From: Dipylidium caninum
Lineage: Eukaryota > Platyhelminthes > Cestoda > Cyclophyllidea > Dipylidiidae
DNA length: 64,000 nt
Direction: 5' to 3'
Assembly (NCBI GenBank): GCA_017562135.1
Contig: QEYB01000795.1
Span: 62,001-126,000, forward strand
The notes beneath the pieces were generated by a model, which had not been told where the DNA came from, ran no database searches, and saw only the letters and a list, made by a program, of their open reading frames with translations. This document shows, piece after piece, positions 45,272-57,999 of the stretch; within the stretch, counting starts at the first letter, position 1, and each line of letters opens with the position of its first letter. Position numbers and translations under genes: made by a program.

Positions 45272-48200
45272 TAATGCAACTCACGTGTCGATTTGCCTGA
45301 TTGGGGTGTTCGAAGGAGGTGCCCAAGTCCCGATCACAGGTCGCCGACCTGCTCTGACCACCACTCGTCTTCACGGAGGCCAATTCTCCCTCAAGTTCAT
45401 TTGTGCACACAAATGAGTTGGCGTAGAAGCGTCTCCTTCTCTTCATGTCGGGAGGGGATTTGACCGAGTCCCCTGGCCATTTGTGACGTAATAAACGCTA
45501 AGATTCGTCAAGGCGGGGGAAATTTGTGCTGAAGGGAACCACGCGCATAAAAGACCGGACACAGTTGATGCTTTCGCGTATTGAAGAAAAGTTCTCAATT
45601 GCGACCAGACAGGGTAGATAGGCCATTTTCATTCCTCGCGGTGAGTTTTCTTGCCCTCAAGGCATTATTTCCTGCCTTTAATATTCTGAGGCTACTCGCC
45701 CCCTCTCTCTTCTACCTATTTTCGACTGTTTGGCACAACAATGAAGTGCTGCAACACTCCCACCGACGCTCAGACAGGTTAGGACAAAATGGCTGGACTC
45801 TGCGCCGTTGCGCATTGTGGCCCGATCCCCTCCCCGCCCTACCGACTCACTTCCGGGACGGGGACATCCATGAGCATTCGCGCTACGCTCTTCTCCCTCG
45901 CATGCCTCTATTGGTTCCTATCGATTCTGCCGTTAACTTTAAATTTAAAAGGATTAGTCTGCCTTTGCTTCCCTACTGAATGATGCAGAAAGCGAAGCAA
46001 TGCCAATTGAAAGATGGGGCAAATGACTGCTCCTCCTGGGCTTGTCTCATAACGGCCATGTTGCCCCACTCCCTCCTTTCCTCGGGGTGTCCAGTGGCCT
46101 ATTATGCTGGTGAAAGTCGTTTCTTGATACCCAATGAGTCCATTTTCTGGGAGATTTCAAATGAAGCTGGACATTATCTGTTAGAGCGGAGTGGTCGGCA
46201 GCATCTTCCATCGGAGCTTCGAGGACGCCTTAGAGGAGCCGCGTCTTGGCACTCCGACTGAGGTGCGGAGTTTATCACCAATCTCAGCCCGTCTTTTCCT
46301 GTTCCTCCCTAATGCGACATCGGCGACAAACAAAAACGAGGTACCACAGTCTGTATGACGTGACGAAATTCATGTGGTGCGTACCACATGATGGATGTCT
46401 CTCCACTTGGCGCGGATGCGACCTCTTCAGGAGGAGGAGGAGGGGTAGGAGGCCTGGCAGCCCTACTTCCTATTTCATGCTGCTGTCGTTTTCTCTCTAA
46501 TTACTCAAACTCCAAAAAACTTTGCCAGTTATGAGTATATATATATATATATAACTACGGTAAACGGATGAGTAAGGGAAGCTCGGAAGGCCACTGAGCA
46601 TAACTAGTCGTCGAGTAGATTAACGAGGTAACGGGACTCACCGGTCTTTAACATCATTCCTTTCGGTTGACAGGATGCGAGAGTGATGTTTCAGGGACCA
46701 CCAAGACACGCGGACGCCACGGTGGAGGGTGGCCTGCTCCCCTCTCGTCCCGCCTCCGCTCCCGCCCCAGCAGGACTTGCCTCACGAATCCGCCGACAGC
46801 CTCGCAATTAATTACTCCACTTGCCCTGCTTCCACCTTCGCGTCTGCGTCCACACGGCTTTGTTCACTATCTGCGCCACAAGTGCACAATCTCGGCCTTG
46901 GCAGCCTGTTCCGTTTTGCTCGAGGTGCTTTTTTCCCTCTCTGCTTTTCCCTTTTCATTCGATCTCCATTATTGCGGTTGCCTGTCTTTCCGAGCTTGTG
47001 AAAGGAAGTCCATTCTCTAATGCTGTTGAGGACAGATTGTGCTTCTAGACGACCAACCTCAGTCATCGAGGCTACTTCCAAACAGACAAACATAATGCTG
47101 TCATCCTCATCCCGTATTCATCTAAACTGCTCTTCGTCTACTCCCTCTGGTTTCATTGCAGAGACCGGCGATTTTTCCTTGACCAGTGATGCCTACGAAG
47201 TGTAGTGGACGTGTGACGGGCATTCCACAAGACCCGTAGTTTAGACTACTGTGTCTTCGGCAAAGGGACGAATCTTCCCTCGAGAGTGAATTTTTGACGG
47301 GAATTTTGCGTACCGACTCCGCCATCTAGAATGAAGATTAGCAAGGAGAAGAATGTCCCTCTGCCATCCATTATATTCTGCTCATTGCTTGGCCTTTCTC
47401 CATACCCGTCCACCTCTGTTGCTAACCTCTTTTACGACCTGCCTCCCATTAACCCTGAACTGGTAATCCACACATGATAAATTGTACCATTTAGGTTGGG
47501 TCTTGTCATCACCATGTTGGTGTTTTCTCCTCCTCTCCCCCCCTTCCTCCCAGCATTGATTAATGTTTCCTCCTACATAGTTTAAGTGTTCTCTACGATT
47601 GTGCTTGCAGCTGTTGACGTCGAGATGGTTAGCTTCGACTGTGGGCATGTAGCCGCTAAGCACCTCGGCTCTCGCTCCGAGTGCAGTCTGGCCTGCCTCA
47701 AAGGCATCTTCTGGCTCTTCCCATATAGCACCGAGTCTGGGTATCCGCGCGCCTCATTTTGGAAAGGTGTATAAAGGTCTGAGGAAGGAAGTAGTTGTAC
47801 TCTGCCTACTCCAGACTTGCAGATGAGCCGGGAATTTCGTCTTCGCGACCGCGGAATCGCGATCACCATAAATCAGCCCAAAATAGCTCACCATATAGGA
47901 TTCGCATTTTTAGTTTCCACCTTCACAGTCGCCGGTAGCTTTCCGCTGGCTACTTCTCGTTGCAGGCTGTTTGCATTGTTCGCTGACGCGGTGCACGGTG
48001 TCGTTTCTTGTGTTAAATAATTAGCAACCAGCGAATGCACGTCAAGCAAAATCGCGTTATCTGGTCACTGTTTTCGTGGGTGCTGATAGACTCTTTCCTC
48101 CCAGTTTCTAGATTACCTAGGAAGCATCGCTCATGTGATGTGTGCTGCTTACCACTCGGACATTTCCTTTTATTCGTGGGGTGAGGAGCCACGAAAATTT

Positions 48201-48492
48201 GCATTTGAGGACAAAATAGACGAGTTCTAGCCTTTTTCCGCACCTCCCTCAAAGCCAGTGCGCCGTGCTGAAATGTATACAAGTTGGCGTGTGCCTGTGC
48301 AACCAGTGGCCTGGATGCAGCTCCTCGTCCAAAGGGGCCTGGCCAGTGCGTAAAAATGGTATTTCCGATTTGCGAACAGTTTGATGAGGGGGAGAGATAA
48401 ACAGAAATGCATTGCCTGTGTTCATTTCCGATATGTCGAGCGGGAGTGTGAATATTTCGGGCTAGTGGATGTCGAGTCACCACGACCACTCT
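45272..48492. other. No recognisable gene; one kinase-like scrap
   Basis: Frames at 45581-45979 and 45980-46261 are open but featureless. Near 47750-47775 one frame reads APHFGKVYKGLRKEVVV, resembling a kinase glycine loop, but no other kinase motif follows. A (TA)9 tract is listed separately. Confidence 0.35.
46536..46553. repeat. (TA)9 microsatellite
   Basis: Nine uninterrupted TA units. Confidence 0.9.
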
Positions 48493-48870
48493 CTAGATAA
48501 CGCCGCAAAGACGGGGGTCGGTGCTCGGCACAGCCGACACATGGTTTGTATCTGCGTGTCCTGTGTTTGTCGGCGCTCGTCTAGAAAGCAACGATGGATA
48601 AACATTCGCGCATCTTAGGCGTAAATATCCGCAGCCAAAGTGAAGATACTCCTGCTGTAACTGTTGCTCCATAAGCTGGACAAACGGAGAGCTTCCGATT
48701 GTTGCTGATGCCGGTCTGATGCGCACTGGCCTTTCACAGCGCTGATGTGGTGGTATCGTTTTCGGGTTCAAAAAAGGCTTCCCCACCGTTGACCTGTCGG
48801 GCCCTCGAGCCCCCGCCCCTCCCTTGCGTCCAGCGAGGGCTCGTGTCCGTGGCGGAATAATTATCAACGT
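48493..48870 (+). repeat. Third copy of an arm segment, outside the arms
   Basis: Same orientation as the left arm at about 32960-33270 (GAGATACTCCTGCT..AACTGT.GCTCCAT, CAAATGGAGAGCTTCCG-type block, TGGTGGTATCGTTTTCG). The same segment is in the right arm at 52990-52800 in reverse. It lies just inside the loop, next to the inner end of the right arm. Confidence 0.75.
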
Positions 48871-49049
48871 CGGTGGTGGGTAATTTAGCTACGTTTACCA
48901 AGTTGGCATTTTGTGTCGATTGATATGATTAATTGAATCAAGGAACAACCAGTTCCAAATAACTTTGCAGCACCGTTCACTACCGCATTCAGCCTCGTCT
49001 AGTTTTGTAATAGTAACACTACGCAAACTCCTCTGTTTTTCCTATGTAG

Positions 49050-52000
49050 TATACACGAATCCGGTTTTGTGGCAGTCTGGGTTGCAGCCACCCTGCAGTT
49101 GTTGCTGAAGCTGCTTGGGCCCACCGTGACGTATGACATTCGTCGTTTCCTAGATCCCAACCGTTCGGCTCGACCCGGCCTACGGTGCTGCCAAGGGGGA
49201 CTTTACAAATTTCGTCAGAAGAGATCAGACCCTGCGGTGCTGTTCTCTCTTCACCAAGTAAACGACGTTGACACACTTACAAGTGTCCACTTTTATCCCA
49301 TGTTAATCAGTTCATTGCCGCATTCATTCAAAGACGTTAACTCGTGGCTACGGAATTGCCTACCTCCGCACTCGATGCGTAAGAGCCAGCAGCACTGGCA
49401 TCACATCATCTTCCGTCGCGAACTCCGGTGTGGCTGGGCCACCGTGGCACGCATCAACATGTGTTCTGCAAATCCTTTGTCCAACCGCCTGCACTCTGTG
49501 AGGAGATGCCCTACTTCACTCCGCCTAATCTGCTTAGCACAGTAAGCTATGGTCGCCAGGGGTGGTTGATTGAGTGCCGGTGAGATGGTCGCGCTCCCCG
49601 TACGAACAGGCACGGCGCTGCTAACGACGGCGAGAAATGAAGGCAACTAGGCCAGTCCGGGCCTGAACTGATGCTCCCTCGGGTTAGCTCCTCCCGCCAG
49701 CCCCGATGATGGAAGAGACGGTTAGGGCTGTCGTTAAGGCGGCGGTGATTACATGGTGAGCAAAGCCAGACGCCGCGGTTAGCCCTCGGTGAGTCGGCGC
49801 CGTCGGAGTCTGCCGTCACGGCTGACCGTGGGGCCGGCGCGCGGCTTGCTGACAGGCCGGCCCAGCCCAGCCGCCGGCATCAGCCACCGTTTCGCTAGCT
49901 CTCAGTTCTTGCTGCGAGGGTCCTTTGCGCAGGCGCGGCGAGTCGAGTAGAGTCGAGGTGAGGCCCTTGTCAGCTCAGCCGTTAGCCCACCTACCGCCTG
50001 ACAGCGCGTGACCCGTTGTTGTGGCAAATGTCGCTTTGACACCATTCCCGCTAACTAAATTACCCCACCAGCGGTGGTATAATCTCCCCGCTGGTGAGCA
50101 TCAACATGCCCCTCTGGCAGCCTGGCAGGACAAGTTGGCGTTGATACAGCACCCAACCCCGAGGTCGAGGGAACAGGCACAGCGCGGATGGACAGTTGGA
50201 GGCTGGAGGGCGCCGAGGGTGTCGAGGGCTCCACTCCGGTCTCGCGGACCCTCTTTCTCCACTGTGCTGACCCTGAGCAGCGAGTCGTAGTGCCACTCGT
50301 TACAAGCAAGAACCAGTTCCGAGCCACTGCCGTGTTGGCCGCTACCGCTCCACTCCATATCCGTGCCCTGCGGTTTCAAATCATCACCGCGGCTAATCCG
50401 AGGCGTAGGGGGCCGAGTGTTTCCCCCTTTCACTCTGTACTTGGAATAACTACAGAGGCGGCCACTTGGATGATGCGGACATTGCAACAGCCGCCACTGT
50501 TTGCCGACCAGACGACAGCGGCAAGGGAACAGCCCAGCTGTGCATAAGCATACCGGCTACTTGTTCAAGGGCCACTGCCCTTCTCTTCACCTCCTCTCCC
50601 CTCCGCCCCCCTCCGCCTTCGCCTCCCATCGTCCTCCATCCCCACGGGCAGGCAGGAGTGGAATGTGGGAGCGTTGAATTTGAACAGTCTATCCTAAAAT
50701 GCGTTAAGTAGTTTCCCATTCCCCGCAGGCGGGCAATTAGTCGACGCCCAGCCCATGGACAGAAACTTCTCGACCAGTGATCCACGATGTGACGGCAAGT
50801 TTTCTTTTACCTGACAGCTATCAAGTGCTCCCTACGCTATTTGTGTTTCGATGGAAAAGTAAGGTTCAAAATGTCATTCTCATTGACACGTGAGGAATTG
50901 GAAAGAGACTTCATTCAGACGGGGAGGCGACCACGAGAGACCCAAAGACTATGTGGTTTTGCGAGTGTCACTCACTGTCTTACCTGCCTCGGCCTTCTCG
51001 CTGGATGCAGGAGAGGAGCAATGTTTCCATCAGCTCGTCAGTTAAGGTAGGCCCGGACCCGCCCGCGACACGTAATCAGTCATCGCGAAGCCGGGCCTCT
51101 GCAAATCGTGAGGCGTTGACAAACCACCTGACGAGGACAGTCGGCTACTACTAAACGGTTTCTTCACCGAAGAGTGAACAATTGATGTGCGAAACATCGG
51201 CAGCCTTGTAGCCCAACAGACGTTCGTTAGTAAATTGTCTGAGGCAGCGTCGTCATGGGATGTTAGTCGGGTGGAAAAAACCTGGGCACACACTTCACCT
51301 CCGTGATCTTGGCAATGACAGCCCAAATAGGCGACCCAGTCTATAACCTCTCATGCAGTGCTAGCAGGTGCAAGGCACGCAGCCCTTGACGGTTGGGTTT
51401 TTGCGAGAACATGCGCACTGCTAAGCCGACACAAATGTGAGTGCTTAAGTGTCAAATTATCACTTGAACGCCAGAACTAACAACGACGCCGACGACGAAA
51501 ACAATATTCTCAAGTGTGAGGGCAACCTATACATGTTGATTATTTTAAGTGGGGTAGGCAAATAAGGCGATTTTCGAGGAATTGTGGTCTTTTGCCTATA
51601 TGCCACACAAGGCGAGGCCCTCCGACGATTGTTGGCGCCCGCTGCGCGCGAACCAGGCAAACCGCGGTGCTGCTGTCGCGCCCTCCTCCGTCGCCTACTC
51701 CTCCTCCTTCGCCTCGGAATCTCCCAACTACGCGACTCCAGCGGAGGCGATTTAACTGACTCAGCGCAGCGGTCGAAATATTTGCCCAGCGCCGACCACC
51801 AGATGCGTGACGGCACGTGGAGGAAGACAACACCAAGTGAATAACATGGCTCCACTAATTTGAGCGACAACTAATTAAACCGCGATTGTGAAGACAGCAC
51901 TTGGAGTAAATCTAACTTTGCCCTGTTTATCCGGCAGTTATACATGCAATGTGTGGTTAACAAAAATAGCGTTGTCCTAAACGACCGGGCCGCATGCTTG

Positions 52001-54620
52001 TCCACCCTCTCTTGCTCTTTTAAATCTAAACTGACCCCGTCAAGTGTACGGCCCCACTGAACTCCTCCACCAGGGACCTGTGCTTTAGAACGGCTGAGTG
52101 AGTCGAAAATAAATCCTAGGGGCTGTGTTTATTTCTCTCTTCACTGCAGATACAACTGGCCAGCTCAGGTAGGCAAAGAGGCGGCGTAGCACTTTCGCTT
52201 GCTCACAGGCCTCAAGTTAATTTGTCCACCACCGCTACCATCACAACCGCCGCCTGCCTCTCTCCCTCACGCCTTGCCCTGTCGCTGGCCTCCTCTCCCA
52301 CTTCGCCCTTGACAATTCATTCCAACCTCTCCTCCACATGTCCCCGGTGCAACTCACACGAAGCTTTCGTCATTCCACTACCTCCGAAAGCCTTTCTAGC
52401 ACGTGCCGTAGTGCACGGAGGAGGTGGTGCGAGCCCCACTCAATCATCTTCATTTGCATTGACGCATTCCACCTTCGCCAACAGGGCTGGAGCCCGTTGG
52501 GACCCGCGGGAAATAAACGCGTACCTGCCTCCCTGTCTGCCTTCTTCTATCACCTCTCACCTCAATTTTGCCCCTCCCCCCAACCTCACCGAACGAAAGT
52601 TCACCTGCAGTGTTATTCAGGCGTGCTGGCCCCGGGGTGGCACATCGCCCTGGCCAACGGAGGGGTTTTGGACTGTTTGAAGTAGACAGGGGATCAGGCG
52701 TGGTGATCTTTAAACCTGAGGAGGCAACCTTTAATCAGATCTGTAATTATTCCACCACGGACACAAGTCCTTGCTGGGCGGATGGGAGGGGCGGGGACTA
52801 GAGGGCCAGACGTGGTGACGGCGGCGGACGCCTGTTTGGAGTCCGAAAACGATATCACCACATCCGTGCCGTGAAATGCCAGTGTGCATCAGACCGGCAT
52901 CAGCAACAAACGGAAGTTCTCCGTTTGTCCAGATTATGGAGTAACAGTTACAGCAGGAGTATCTTCACTCATCGGTTGTTGTGCTGTGCCGGGTGGGGGA
53001 GAGGAGGAGAGTGTCAGGGCAAGCAGAAACAAATTATGTGCCGTCATCGAATTACTGCTACGATGACAACGACATGTATCGTCTTACTTATAAGCAATAG
53101 AGTAGGATGTGGCTTTCTGACAAAGGGACTAAGGGGATTTGGGTGCTAGGACTAAATGGAGGGAGACGAACTCGTGCATACATTCATCCGCATTAAGTTT
53201 GCGCTGCAATAGCATTGGCTTTTGCGCTGAGGCCTGTCGAGCGGTCTTCAGCAGAGATCCGTACTTGAGTGGTCGATCAGCGAAGTATGGAAAGGAGTGT
53301 TAAAAGGGACGTTTGGCTGTTGAAATGGCATAGTTGAGTTGAATATTTGAATTGCGGATGGAATCGTGCAGATAGCATTTCCCCCAACAGGCATCCTAAC
53401 ATTTGACATATGGGAACTAAGTCGTTTGGTTGGTTTTTATGCTGCGTTTTGTTCACATGTGTTGAGAAGGCGTTGTCATTGCCCTTTGTTTCGTATTACT
53501 GCCTATGTGGAGATCTGGTGTCGTAAATATTTCTGACAGGTAGGCTCGAGTAAGAGTAATTGAAATGTTACTTTCTTACTGTTCCCTCTTATCGGCTATT
53601 ATTATTCTTATTGCCTTATGTACATAATAAGTCCTGTTTTCAATAAAGTTGTGTTTTCGCCTTCCTTTTGACTTTAGAGAAGTCTATTTTCCCACGATTC
53701 GCCTTATTTGACGAGTCTTCTTGCCTGTTACAGTTGTGCCTATCATTTATTTTCCACTAGTTTTCTTCTGACTTTGACCTCGTTATCTCTACCTATCTGT
53801 CATCAATGAAGAACCTTTTTTTGTCAATATGTGAGAGCTGAGGCTAAAAGCATACATTCTACCTTTATAAGTGGTTATGTCGTGAAGTTAGGACTGTTAG
53901 GAGATGTGTCCTTCTTGTTGGTGTTATTTCACTTGTACAAATGAAATAATAAGATACCTGTTTACTAATGAGACTTGGGCTTTTATTAGCGTATATTATG
54001 GAATCGGATGGCAAGCGTGGGTTAGCCTGTATGGCATGAATTCACTGTTGTAGCTTTTCTTGGCTATTCCACTAGTGATTGAATTACACCGAAAAGTTCT
54101 CTTTATATAGTTTAAGTCAGGGTCTATGAGTTGGGTTGTTTTGGGGGCTGCAATGACCTGGTTATTTGTGCATGTAATGGTAGCAATTGCTCACTTGTAA
54201 AGTCTCCTGTGTAAAAGGTTGTTCTTTTTAGTAAGTAGACTTGATGTTCTTTAGGGCCTAGTATAGAGCGTTTGTTAGTAGGAATTATAAGGTTCGTATG
54301 TACATTGATTGGCTTTGTTCGTGTCATATTGGACGTAACATTTATTACTTGGGCGTGAGTGTTGTACCATTGTTGCAATTATGTGGGCATTTGTTAGTTG
54401 GTAGTGGTCTCATTGATAATGCGGAAATTCTCAATATTCACTTAGGTGTGATGTAAGTGTGTATGTCATGTGTGCATACGGGATTATGACAGACGAAGAA
54501 AAGCGATGATGACTGGAGTTGAAGAAGAGTGGAGTGAGAGAGGGAGGGAGGAAGGGAGGGAAGCAATGTTGAAAGTGGATTTTGGAGGAAGAAGTGACTA
54601 GGTGAGATGCAGGCAGGTAG
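49050..54620 (-). repeat. Large inverted duplication, right arm
   Basis: Reverse-complement partner of 31667-38050 (anchors under the left arm). It lacks the 0.65-kb left-only segment and has a right-only GC-rich stretch at about 49700-50010 (GGCCGGCCCAGCCCAGCCGC). The stretch 53150-54000 is AT-rich and hard to align. No gene recognised. Confidence 0.85.
51315..51705 (-). other. Highly conserved block in the right arm
   Basis: Partner of 34205-34605, nearly identical apart from about ten differences and a 25-base gap. Contains TTTTCGTCGTCGGCGTCGTTG-type GTCG repeats on the complement strand. Confidence 0.6.
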
Positions 54621-55539
54621 GCAGCAGCGTGAGTAACGCATTGTCCTGGAGAGGCTTTCGAAAGTTTCAGAAATCGTGAATATGTTTATTGACTGGAACA
54701 GAGCGAATGTGTCGTGAGGAAGAAGGGTGGATTTTGGGGAAAAGTGTTAAAATGAACTTTCTGGCCATTGAAGTGAATATTTGGTTGAAAGGGCATGGTT
54801 GAGGTGATTGTGTAAGTCTCGGATGGCGGACGAGGGGTGGCCAGACCGCGTCATTTACAACGCAGATGTTAACCTTGAGGTCAACTGATCGACATTTAAA
54901 AATGAAATGGTGGGTAAAGTGTTCGGAAGTCTGTTTTCTTGCCTATCTAAAGATCAGATTGAAGCCTCCTCGCGGCGCATCCTTGTCTTTACTTATATCG
55001 GGGAAGAACTGGTAGCCGAAAGAGGGAATTGGCGTATTAACTGTCTACTTCGCCCTCCCCTTCATGTTACTTTGCCTAAAGTGCTTGCAGTTTGAAAACA
55101 CGAACATGAGTTGAGTGTAGTGAGTGTTGACAAAGTTGTCTTGTTGCGGTGAAAGAGCGCACATTTTCAAAACATAGTAAAAAGGATTGCAGGTAGGGTA
55201 TTTGCAGGAAGTGTGCAAGAGCGCTGGGACAAATGATTTTGGTTGATGGGCGTCAAAGGACACAGGTATGATAACAATTAGAAGAAGGTAATATTGGAGT
55301 TTGAGGGAGTGTAAAAAGGCAATAGTACGAAGAAGGGGGAACGTTTGGAGTTGCGGAGGGCGGAGGGAGTGAGGGAGGCGGTGTTAAATGCAGTTTGGGA
55401 GGTTGGATGCACACCGAATAAGGGAGGCGGAGAAGGAGGAGGCTGGCACATCTTCTAGTAGATATTAGGTTGGGCTGCCTTGAGCTGCACTGTGCCCTCT
55501 CGCTGTTACTACGACTACGACTACGACAGCGACTGTGAC
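54621..55539. other. No recognisable gene
   Basis: Outer flank of the right arm. I could not align it with the left arm beyond the CCTG tract. Short frames only. A (TACGAC)-like tandem lies just before the histone pseudogene (55507-55530). Confidence 0.4.
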
Positions 55540-55937
55540 ATGGCTCCCAAAGTGGTGTCAGGTAAAGCTGCCAAGAAGGCGTTGAAGGTGAAGGTGTCGA
55601 AGATGGACAAAGCAGAGAAGAGGAAGAGGAGAAAGAGGAGGAGGAAGAGGAAAGGAAGAGGGCGTACGCTATCTACATGTAAAAGGTGTTAAGTCAGGTG
55701 CACCTCGATAGGCGCATCTCCTCAAAGGCCATGTCGATTATGAACTCTTTTCTGAACGACATCTTTGAACGTATCGCCGCTGCTCAGTCAAGCCGTCTGG
55801 CTCACTGCAACAAGAATTTGACTTTCACAAGCAGAGAGATCTAGACCGCTGTCCCTCTCCAGTTGCCGGGTGAGTTGGCCAAGCATGCGCTGTCATTGGG
55901 CTCCAATGATGTGACCAAGTACACCGGCTCAAAGTAG
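55540..55937 (+). pseudogene. Histone H2B pseudogene
   Basis: The start reads MAPKVVSGKAAKKALKVKVS, as in flatworm H2B. A purine-rich (GAG/AAG) expansion at 55612-55665 then swells the basic N-terminal tail and shifts the frame. From 55672 the rest is in another frame: AYAIYM, stop, [29 protein letters not shown], an SRLAH segment, TSREI, stop, then [18 protein letters not shown] and the natural stop. Two internal stops and a frameshift make it non-functional as a full histone. It has no introns, which is normal for replication histones, so retrocopy and decayed cluster gene cannot be told apart. No histone 3' stem-loop or poly(A) tail was seen. Confidence 0.92.
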
Positions 55938-57179
55938 AGCTGAGTGGAGTAGGTCTGTGGTAAGTGAGTGGGTGGGTAGCTGGGTGGCTGAGTCACTGGC
56001 TCCAATGGCACTTCAACCTACTCCGTCCTCACCTACTATGTCGACGATGAATGAACGCGTCCCACGGGCCTGTTAGGGACCACCTGCACTACTCAAGTCT
56101 GTGCTTGTTGCTGTCTCGATGCTTGCTCACACCATTCGTTTTGTGCCTTTCTTTGCCTCTTCGCTCGTTCGCCAAGCGTCTCCGCGTACACGGCTTGCAT
56201 GACTTAACTTCCTTTGAAGTATGGGGCGGCGGGCAATTTTTTGGCCTGATATTCGGAATCGTGTGCCTGGGTAGCATGGGAAGACAGGGCGGGATGGAGC
56301 GAGCCGAGTCAAGGCAAGAAAAGAAGAGAGAGAGTGAAGGCAATGTAGAAGGTTTGCTTGTGTGCTGTCATGAGTCAAGTCTCAGGGTTAGACTGCATAA
56401 TGGGAGACATGGAAGGGGGCGGGCTGTCGAAAGACATTGTGGGGATTTGAATTGAATTGCTTTTGAGTGTAAATGGTCTGAGAACTACACTGATTGCCGC
56501 TCAAGCAGTGAGTAGCAAGCCGATTTTCAATCCAGAAATCAACAACTGACATCCAATCACGATTGACTAGTGAGCTCGAAGGGTGACCGGACTAGTCGGA
56601 GATGACGACTGGTCTCCAGTGTCAAGTGACTGCTAGTCAGAACATCTGGGGCTGCAGTCGGCGGATGCTGACCTAAGTTTGGGCCTGTTTAAGGTTCCGT
56701 CACCGGGCTTCTCTCAAATGCAGCTAAGCCGGCGCTGCAGGTGGCACTTCCCATTGCGTCCTTTCTTGCTGCACTCGGTGCGTGTGGCAGTGTAGAGAAG
56801 CAAGAGGAGATGAGGCCTACAGTTTCTACTCTAGTTAATGCCTCGAGCAGGAGTGGCAATTTCCTTCTGCATCAGAGACCTCGTGACAGCAAGGCTTCAT
56901 TGGGGCAACTACCGGGGGAGGAATGTCATCACAGACGTCCTCTGCATAGATGGCGTGAAGTGAATTGCGTAGCAGCGAGATCGTTGGCTAATCGCGAGAT
57001 AGTGGGAAGTGGATTTGGTGGTTCCACCTAAAATCACCAAGCTGTCCAGCCTTCCGCAGATTATATTTGTGCCTTCTCTCCTGCAATCTGTACTTCGGAG
57101 TTAACTTCCTACACACTATCACATCACTCACATTTTCATGTGGCTGCCACTTAGGTTTGCCATACGAGAGTGATGCTGT
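55938..57179. other. No recognisable gene
   Basis: A GAGTGGGTGGGTAGCTGGGTGG G-rich tandem lies near 55968-55990. Frames at 56051-56455 and 56741-57031 have no motifs. Confidence 0.4.
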
Positions 57180-57620
57180 CCATCTCGCTGTTCGGCAGGA
57201 CCGTTGAGTGTACCAGGAAATCCGCGGCGGAGGAGGGTCGCAAGTGGACGGAGTCGTGAATGTGTGGAAAAAGATGGCCTCCTACTCCATTGTCAAACGA
57301 CGAGGTCAGGGAGCTCGGGTAGCAAACTAATTGTGTCGAAGTCCGTTCCTTTTGTACAACCTCGTTTACCTCGCCAAAGCCATGGAGCGCATGTTGGTCA
57401 AAGTGAAATTGGCCTCCCACTCTCTGTCTGCAACTCTTCCATGCATCTTAACTGACCGAACATAATATTGGCCAACTTGATTAGGAAGTCTAGCTGCAAG
57501 GAGCATTTCATTGTGTCGAGGAAGACGGTCTTCAAAGCATGAGAGAAGAAACCAACCCCGAGGCAACGCTGACGACGGCTGCTGAAGGAATGCATGGGGC
57601 AGGTTGCGCCCAGTAATTCC
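57180..57620 (-). pseudogene. Coiled-coil-like gene fragment, inverted partner of 60.2-60.65 kb
   Basis: The minus-strand frame contains LQLDFLIKLANIMFGQLRCM followed by EELQTE. The plus strand at 60237-60320 gives IQLDYLAKFANMIFGQLKCV followed by EELQTG. The matching DNA extends over about 0.4 kb, to TTCCTGGTACACTCAAC here and CTCCTGGTGCACTCAAC there. Downstream of EELQT the frames diverge and stop, though the DNA still aligns (AACATGCGCT, GCTTTGGC). The peptide similarity with many synonymous or conservative changes shows that the ancestor was coding. Product not recognised. Confidence 0.5.
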
Positions 57621-57667
57621 TGCGATCACTGCGGTGCCCGACAACTCGCTTCCTCTGTGCATGTTAT

Positions 57668-57991
57668 CTACTTCAACATCGAGACACGAATGCGAATCAA
57701 CAGACTCTTCAGATTCACGTCAGACTGACCGTCTCGCAAACTGTCGCTGCGAGGAACTATGGTCGTTGCACTTTGTGGATACCGTCTTGGCAACGGCGCG
57801 TCACATTTCCTCACCCATACATCCCCATTCTTCTCACTTCTCCTGTCTTCTTTCATCAACGTGTCACCTGCAGCATCCGCTGATGCTTGCCACCTGGCCT
57901 CGTGCTCACTTATTTTCCTCTTGCGCTGGAGATTACCGTCCTCGGGGGAGTCCAATTGCTCCTTCAGTCTTACGCCCCTTGACAACATCAA
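57668..57991 (-). CDS. Possible exon, charged coiled-coil-like
   Basis: A 107-codon frame upstream (minus strand) of the LANIMFGQL fragment. The first part is rich in Lys, Glu, Arg and Gln (RKRKISEHEARWQASADAAG, then DRRSEKN), with helix-forming spacing. It might be the 5' neighbour exon of the 57.2-57.6-kb fragment. No splice junction between them was fixed. Confidence 0.3.
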   Translation of the reverse strand: MMLSRGVRLKEQLDSPEDGNLQRKRKISEHEARWQASADAAGDTLMKEDRRSEKNGDVWVRKCDAPLPRRYPQSATTIVPRSDSLRDGQSDVNLKSLLIRIRVSMLK

Positions 57992-57999
57992 CTAATGGC

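Noticed and set aside
45581..45979. 132-codon frame with hydrophobic start
   Set aside because: Composition changes abruptly, with no recognisable domain or conserved copy.
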